Under the pieces are notes generated by a model that worked only from the letters and a program-made list of their open reading frames with translations, did not search any database and was not told the DNA's origin. Below are positions 59,373 through 64,000 of a stretch of DNA of 64,000 nucleotides, piece after piece. Position numbers and translations under genes: made by a program. The stretch spans positions 248,001-312,000 of the forward strand of contig NZ_WBIN01000006.1 in NCBI RefSeq assembly GCF_009749385.1, given 5' to 3'. Position 1 is the first letter of the stretch, and the number at the start of each line of letters is the position of its first letter. The stretch comes from Agromyces allii (GTDB taxonomy: Bacteria > Actinomycetota > Actinomycetes > Actinomycetales > Microbacteriaceae).

Positions 59373-61655
59373 ATGAACGAGTCAGCCCCGCCCACCACCC
59401 GATCCGGTCGTGTTCCGACCTGGCTCAGGGTGCTCCTGCCCACCGTCCTGATCCTCGTCTGGTTCGCCGCATTCGGCGCCGGCGGGGCGTCCTTCGGCAC
59501 GCTCAGCGACGTCGTCGAGAACGACCAGGCCCAGTTCCTGCCCGCCTCCAGCGAGTCGGCCGAGGTGCAGGCGCTGCAGTCCGAGTTCCGCGGCGACGAG
59601 TCGATCCCGGCGATCGTCGTCTATGCGCGCGACGGCGGCCTCACCGAGGCGGATGTCGCGGCCATCGCCGCCGACGTCGACGCGTTCGCGGCGATCGACG
59701 GCGTGCTCGCCGACGGCGTCTCGCCCGCGGTCGAGTCCGAGGACGGCGCGGCCGCCGAGGTGTTCGTGCAGGTCGACACGTCGGCCGAGGTCAAGGAAGT
59801 CGTCGGCGAGGTCCGCGAGCGGGTCGCCGAGACATCCGGAGCCGGCCTCGAGGCCGCCGTCACCGGGCCGGCGGGTTTCACGACCGATCTCTCCGCCGCA
59901 TTCGCGGGCATCGACGGACTGCTCCTGCTCGTCGCGTTCGGCGCGGTGTTCCTGATCCTCGTGAGCGTGTACCGCTCGCCGCTGCTGCCGTTCATCGTGC
60001 TCGGCACGAGCCTCACCGCCCTCTGCGCCTCGGTGCTCGTGGTGGTCTCGCTCGCGCAGGCCGACGTGCTCGTGCTGAACGGGCAGACGCAGGGCATCCT
60101 GTTCATCCTCGTGATCGGCGCCGCGACCGACTACTCGCTGCTCTACATCGCGCGCTATCGCGAGGCGCTGCACCAGCACGAGCGCAAGTGGGACGCCACC
60201 TGGGCGGCCCTGCGCGGCTCGTGGGAGCCGATCCTCGCGTCGGGCGGCACCGTGATCGCGGGCCTGCTCATGCTGCTCGCGAGCGACCTCACGTCGAACA
60301 AGCTGCTCGGCCCGGTCTCGGCGATCGGCATCGCGTTCGCGCTGCTCACCTCGCTCACGCTGCTGCCCGCCCTCATGTTCTGGGCCGGCCGTGCGGCGTT
60401 CTGGCCCGTGCGTCCCAAGTTCGGCGCGCATGTCGAGGCCGACGACGTCGTCGCGCGCAAGGGCATCTGGCCCAAGGTGGCCAGACTCGTCGCCCGTCGA
60501 CCCCGCGTCACCTGGATCGTCTCGACGCTGCTGCTGGCCGTCATGGCGCTCGGCGTGACGCAGCTGAAGGCCGACGGCGTGCCCTCGAGCGAGTTCGTGC
60601 TCGGCCACTCCGAGGCGCGCGACGGGCAGGCGCTCCTGAGCGAGCACTTCCCCGGCGGCTCCGGCACGCCCGCCGTCATCGTCGCGTCCGAGGACGACCT
60701 CGACGCGGTCGCCGAGGTCGTGCTCGCGGCCGACGGCGTCGACTCGCTGTCGGTCGTCTCGGCGGACTCGCCCAGCGGGTCGCTGCCGGTCACCGAGGAC
60801 GGCATCCAGCCGCTCGGCCCTCCCGGCACCCCGGCCGGCGAGCCGACCGTCGTCGACGGTCTCGTGCAGCTCGACGCGACCCTCGCCGATGCGAGCGACT
60901 CCGACGCGGCCGAGGCGACCGTCGTCGCCCTGCGCGACGGGCTCGCGGATGTCTCGACGACCGATCAGCCGGTGCTCGTCGGCGGCGTCACCGCGGTCGC
61001 GCTCGACACGAAGGTCGCGTCGATCCACGACCGCAACCTCATCATCCCGCTCGTGCTCGGCGTGATCCTGCTGATCCTGATGCTGCTGCTCCGGTCGATC
61101 GTCGCGCCGCTGCTGCTCATCGGCACGGTCGTGCTCTCGTTCGGCGCCGCGCTCGGCGTCTCGGCGATCGTCTTCAACCAGGTGTTCGTCTTCGCGGGCG
61201 CCGACCCGGTCGTGCCATTGTTCGGGTTCGTGTTCCTCGTCGCGCTCGGCGTGGACTACAACATCTTCCTGATGACGCGCGTGCGCGAGGAGTCCGTGAA
61301 GCACGGCACGCGCCAGGGGGTGCTGCGCGGGCTCGTCGTCACGGGCGGCGTGATCACCTCGGCGGGCCTCGTGCTCGCGGCGACGTTCGCGGCGCTCGGC
61401 GTGCTGCCGATCCTGTTCCTGGCGCAGCTCGCGTTCATCGTCGCGTTCGGCGTGCTGCTCGACACGTTCCTCGTGCGGTCGCTGCTCGTGCCGGCCCTCG
61501 CCTACGACCTCGGTCGTGCGATCTGGTGGCCGTCGAAGCTGTGGCGGGCCGGACCCGACGCCGGAGAGCGGCGGGCGGATGTCACGGCCGCCGTCGCGGG
61601 CGACGCCGAGACCGCACGTGAGACCGCGGAGCACCACGCAGAGCACCGCGCCTGA
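59373..61655 (+). CDS. MMPL family RND transporter
   Basis: 760 residues from ATG 59373 (GTG 59370 is also in frame); TAGCGT at 59359-59364 ends 8 nt before it. The layout is 12 spans with two extracytoplasmic loops. GAATDYSLLYIARYREAL (Asp253-Tyr254) and ALGVDYNIFLMTRVREE (Asp628-Tyr629) are the two Asp-Tyr pairs of the proton relay seen in MmpL3. VGVGQF-type periplasmic loops are smaller than in mycobacterial MmpL proteins. It likely exports lipids, glycolipids or small hydrophobic molecules. It has no MmpS-like partner in the window. The C-terminal 30 residues are a short His/Glu-rich tail. Confidence 0.93.
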   Translation: MNESAPPTTRSGRVPTWLRVLLPTVLILVWFAAFGAGGASFGTLSDVVENDQAQFLPASSESAEVQALQSEFRGDESIPAIVVYARDGGLTEADVAAIAADVDAFAAIDGVLADGVSPAVESEDGAAAEVFVQVDTSAEVKEVVGEVRERVAETSGAGLEAAVTGPAGFTTDLSAAFAGIDGLLLLVAFGAVFLILVSVYRSPLLPFIVLGTSLTALCASVLVVVSLAQADVLVLNGQTQGILFILVIGAATDYSLLYIARYREALHQHERKWDATWAALRGSWEPILASGGTVIAGLLMLLASDLTSNKLLGPVSAIGIAFALLTSLTLLPALMFWAGRAAFWPVRPKFGAHVEADDVVARKGIWPKVARLVARRPRVTWIVSTLLLAVMALGVTQLKADGVPSSEFVLGHSEARDGQALLSEHFPGGSGTPAVIVASEDDLDAVAEVVLAADGVDSLSVVSADSPSGSLPVTEDGIQPLGPPGTPAGEPTVVDGLVQLDATLADASDSDAAEATVVALRDGLADVSTTDQPVLVGGVTAVALDTKVASIHDRNLIIPLVLGVILLILMLLLRSIVAPLLLIGTVVLSFGAALGVSAIVFNQVFVFAGADPVVPLFGFVFLVALGVDYNIFLMTRVREESVKHGTRQGVLRGLVVTGGVITSAGLVLAATFAALGVLPILFLAQLAFIVAFGVLLDTFLVRSLLVPALAYDLGRAIWWPSKLWRAGPDAGERRADVTAAVAGDAETARETAEHHAEHRA

Positions 61656-61730
61656 CGCGCGGGCCCGGGCGGGGGAACCCGCCCGGGCCCGCCGCGCACC
61701 CGGCGCACGCTCGTCGAGCAGACGGAAACG

Positions 61731-61766
61731 GAAGAGGGCGGATGCCATGCGGCATCCGCCCTCTTC
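61731..61766. terminator. Bidirectional terminator between MMPL gene and kgd
   Basis: GAAGAGGGCGGATGCC (61731-61746) pairs perfectly with 61751-61766, with a 4-nt loop, between the two convergent genes. It is a strong 16-bp stem. Confidence 0.85.
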
Positions 61767-61780
61767 GGGTCTCCGAACGA

Positions 61781-64000
61781 TCAGAGCGTCAGTGCGCGGC
61801 TCACCAGGTCGGCCTGCTCGGCGGCGTGACGCTTGGCCGAACCCGTGGCCGGCGACGCCGACGCAGCGCGCGAGACCACGCGCACGGGCTTCTCGCCGAG
61901 CTTGTTCGTCTCGACGATGAAGTACGGCCAGACGCCCTGGTTCTCGGGCTCGTCCTGCGCCCACACGAACTCGGCGTTCGGGTAGCTGTAGGCCACCTTC
62001 TTGAGCTCGTCGGCCGGCAGCGGGTAGAGCTGCTCGAGGCGCACGAGGGCGACCTCGGGGTTCGGGTTCTTGTCGAGCTCCGAGAGCAGGTCGTAGTAGA
62101 GCTTGCCCGAGACGAACACGATGCGCTTGACGGCGTCTTTGTCGGTGATGCGGGCGTCGTCGATGACCGGCTCGAAGCGGCCGTTCGTGAAGTCGGCGAC
62201 CTCGCTCGTCGCACCGCGCAGGCGCAGCATCGCCTTCGGGGTGAAGACGATCAGTGGACGACGCGGGCGGGCGTACGCCTGACGGCGCAGCAGGTGGAAG
62301 TACGACGCCGGCGTCGACGGGCGCGCGACGGTCATGTTGTCTTCTGCGCACATCTGCAGGAAGCGCTCGATGCGGGCGCTCGAGTGGTCGGGGCCCTGGC
62401 CCTCGTAGCCGTGCGGGAGCAGGAGCACGACGCTCGAGCGCTGGCCCCACTTCTGCTCGGCCGAGGAGATGAACTCGTCGATGATGGTCTGGGCCCCGTT
62501 GGCGAAGTCGCCGAACTGGGCCTCCCAGAGCACGAGCGCGTCGGCCCGTTCGACCGAGTAGCCGTACTCGAAGCCCATCGCCGCGTACTCCGAGAGCAGC
62601 GAGTCGTAGATCCAGAACCGGGCCTGGTTCTCGGACAGGTTCTGCAGCGGCAGCCACTCCTGGCCGTTCGCCCGGTCGTGGAGCATCGCGTGGCGCTGGA
62701 CGAACGTGCCACGGCGAGCATCCTGGCCGGCGAAGCGCACGGGCGTGCCCTCGATGAGCAGGGAGCCGAGCGCGAGCAGCTCGCCGAAGCCCCAGTCGAT
62801 CTTGCCGTTGCGGCTCATGTCGACGCGCTTCGTGAGCAGCTGCTGGATCTTCGGGTGCACCGTGAAGCCGGCCGGCTTGTTGCCGAACGCATCGCCGACG
62901 GCGTGCACGACATCGGTCGAGACGCCCGTGGTGGCGAGCTCACCGGTCGCGGGCGCTTCGAGGTCGAACGACTCGGTCGCGCCGACGATCGGGATCGACC
63001 CGGTCTGCGCGGCATGCGTCTCGGCGAAGGCGCGCTCGAGGCGGTCCTGGAAGTCGCGGTGCGCCTCTTCGTACTCGGCCTCGGTGATGTCGCCGCGGCC
63101 GACGAGGGCCTCGGTGTAGAGCTTGCGGACCGAGCGCTTCGCCTCGATGAGGTTGTACATGAGCGGCTGGGTCATCGAGGGGTCGTCGCCCTCGTTGTGA
63201 CCGCGACGGCGGTAGCAGACGAGGTCGATGACGACGTCGCGGTGGAACTCCTGGCGGTAGCGGAACGCGAGCTCCGCGACGCGGACGACGGCCTCGGGGT
63301 CGTCGCCGTTCACGTGGAAGATCGGGGCCTGGATGGCCTTGGCGACATCCGTCGAGTAGATCGACGAGCGGGCGTCGCCCGGGACCGTGGTGAAGCCGAC
63401 CTGGTTGTTGATGTTCACGTGGATCGTGCCGCCCGTGCGGTAGCCGCGGAGCTGCGACATCTGCATGGTCTCGATCACGACACCCTGGCCGGCCATGGCC
63501 GCGTCGCCGTGGATCAGGATCGGCAGCGTCGAGAACGTGCCGATCGGCTTGCGGTCCTGCTTGGCGCGGACGATGCCCTCGAGCACGCCGTCGACGGCCT
63601 CGAGGTGCGAGGGGTTCGCGGCGAGCGAGACGGGGATCTGCGCGCCGTCGTCGGCCGTGAAGGTGCCCTCGGTGCCGAGGTGGTACTTCACGTCGCCCGA
63701 GCCCTGGCCCGAGGTGGTGCCCTCGAACTCGCGGAACACCTGGCCGTAGGTCTTGCCGGCGATGTTGGTGAGCACGTTGAGGCGGCCGCGGTGGGCCATG
63801 CCGATGGCGACCTCGTCGAGCTGCTCCTTCGCGGCGCCCTGGAGGATCTCGTCGAGGAGCGCGATGACCGACTCGCCGCCCTCGAGGCTGAAGCGCTTCT
63901 GGCCGACGTACTTGGTCTGCAGGAAGGTCTCGAACGCCTCGGCCTCGTTGAGCTTGCCGAGGATGCGCATCTGCTCGTCGTGCGTGGGCTTCTCGTACTT
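61781..64000 (-). CDS. kgd: 2-oxoglutarate dehydrogenase/decarboxylase Kgd, C-terminal part (runs off window)
   Basis: The last 739 residues of a longer protein; its 5' end lies beyond position 64000. GMAHRGRLNVLTNIAGK, VKYHLGTEG and LAANPSHLEAVDGVLEGIVR are E1o substrate-channel motifs. GDAAMAGQGVVIETMQMSQ and HVNINNQVGFTT form the GDG...N thiamine-diphosphate site, and DLVCYRRRGHNEGDDPSMTQ carries further cofactor contacts. The C-terminal transketolase-like part has ADALVLWEAQFGDFANGAQT and HGYEGQGPDHSSARIERFL. Actinobacterial Kgd carries a succinyltransferase-like domain fused in front, expected outside this window. It feeds the TCA cycle from 2-oxoglutarate. Confidence 0.95.
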   Translation of the reverse strand, partial: KYEKPTHDEQMRILGKLNEAEAFETFLQTKYVGQKRFSLEGGESVIALLDEILQGAAKEQLDEVAIGMAHRGRLNVLTNIAGKTYGQVFREFEGTTSGQGSGDVKYHLGTEGTFTADDGAQIPVSLAANPSHLEAVDGVLEGIVRAKQDRKPIGTFSTLPILIHGDAAMAGQGVVIETMQMSQLRGYRTGGTIHVNINNQVGFTTVPGDARSSIYSTDVAKAIQAPIFHVNGDDPEAVVRVAELAFRYRQEFHRDVVIDLVCYRRRGHNEGDDPSMTQPLMYNLIEAKRSVRKLYTEALVGRGDITEAEYEEAHRDFQDRLERAFAETHAAQTGSIPIVGATESFDLEAPATGELATTGVSTDVVHAVGDAFGNKPAGFTVHPKIQQLLTKRVDMSRNGKIDWGFGELLALGSLLIEGTPVRFAGQDARRGTFVQRHAMLHDRANGQEWLPLQNLSENQARFWIYDSLLSEYAAMGFEYGYSVERADALVLWEAQFGDFANGAQTIIDEFISSAEQKWGQRSSVVLLLPHGYEGQGPDHSSARIERFLQMCAEDNMTVARPSTPASYFHLLRRQAYARPRRPLIVFTPKAMLRLRGATSEVADFTNGRFEPVIDDARITDKDAVKRIVFVSGKLYYDLLSELDKNPNPEVALVRLEQLYPLPADELKKVAYSYPNAEFVWAQDEPENQGVWPYFIVETNKLGEKPVRVVSRAASASPATGSAKRHAAEQADLVSRALTL

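Noticed and set aside
59382-62657. Long minus-strand open frame opposite the MMPL gene
   Set aside because: Antisense composition; it also crosses the terminator and the end of kgd in the wrong frame.

Overview
This 64-kb window is a high-GC actinobacterial chromosome segment, most likely from the family Microbacteriaceae. The evidence is the codon bias, the many GTG starts, the many candidate leaderless promoters (TANNNT 6-10 nt before a start codon), the recurring word GGATGCCGC/GCGGCATCC, and a gene order matching the conserved actinobacterial core (whiB2-manB-ahcY, mtrA-mtrB-lpqB-comF-hpf-secA, pdtaS-whiB1, aroA-rsgA, sigR-rsrA, kgd). I see no tRNA, rRNA, CRISPR array, insertion sequence or phage gene, and no gene-free gap longer than 300 bases. 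The seven strongest inverted repeats sit at gene ends as intrinsic terminators.

Region 1 (1-22 kb) is a surface-polysaccharide region with frequent strand changes. It holds two acyltransferase-3 proteins, a membrane-anchored methyltransferase, and a 1396-residue protein with HAD-like, glycosyltransferase-like and DDD-motif domains. It also has a compact five-gene operon (UbiA-HAD fusion, SMR-like transporter, epimerase, GT-C-like membrane protein; the fifth reading frame boundary is discussed under the genes) that reads as a self-contained lipid-linked sugar pathway; four genes can be counted with confidence. Further genes are manA, three glycosyltransferases (one fused to a pyruvyltransferase-like domain) and galE. 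An acyl-CoA dehydrogenase and a GlxA-type regulator interrupt the theme.

Region 2 (22-31 kb) is the whiB2 locus: whiB2, a large membrane glycosyltransferase with a Glu/Pro tail, a DUF5719 protein, a zincin-like metallopeptidase, a DUF3499 protein, phosphomannomutase manB and S-adenosylhomocysteinase ahcY. With manA and galE it supplies mannose and galactose precursors for the glycans of region 1.

Region 3 (31-40 kb) is a MoxR/DUF58/DUF4350/DUF4129 membrane cluster with RDD and SpoIIM proteins and an inserted aquaporin. Region 4 (40-49 kb) is mtrA-mtrB-lpqB, comF, hpf and secA, covering envelope signalling, ribosome hibernation and protein export.

Region 5 (49-55 kb) has an Rv3235-family protein, a small HTH protein, an orphan SAF/ParA-like pair, the histidine kinase pdtaS and whiB1. 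Region 6 (55-64 kb) has aroA-rsgA-bcp on the minus strand, and sigR-rsrA on the plus strand with a consensus SigR-type promoter and an in-frame N-terminal extension. It ends with an MMPL transporter and the 3' part of kgd.
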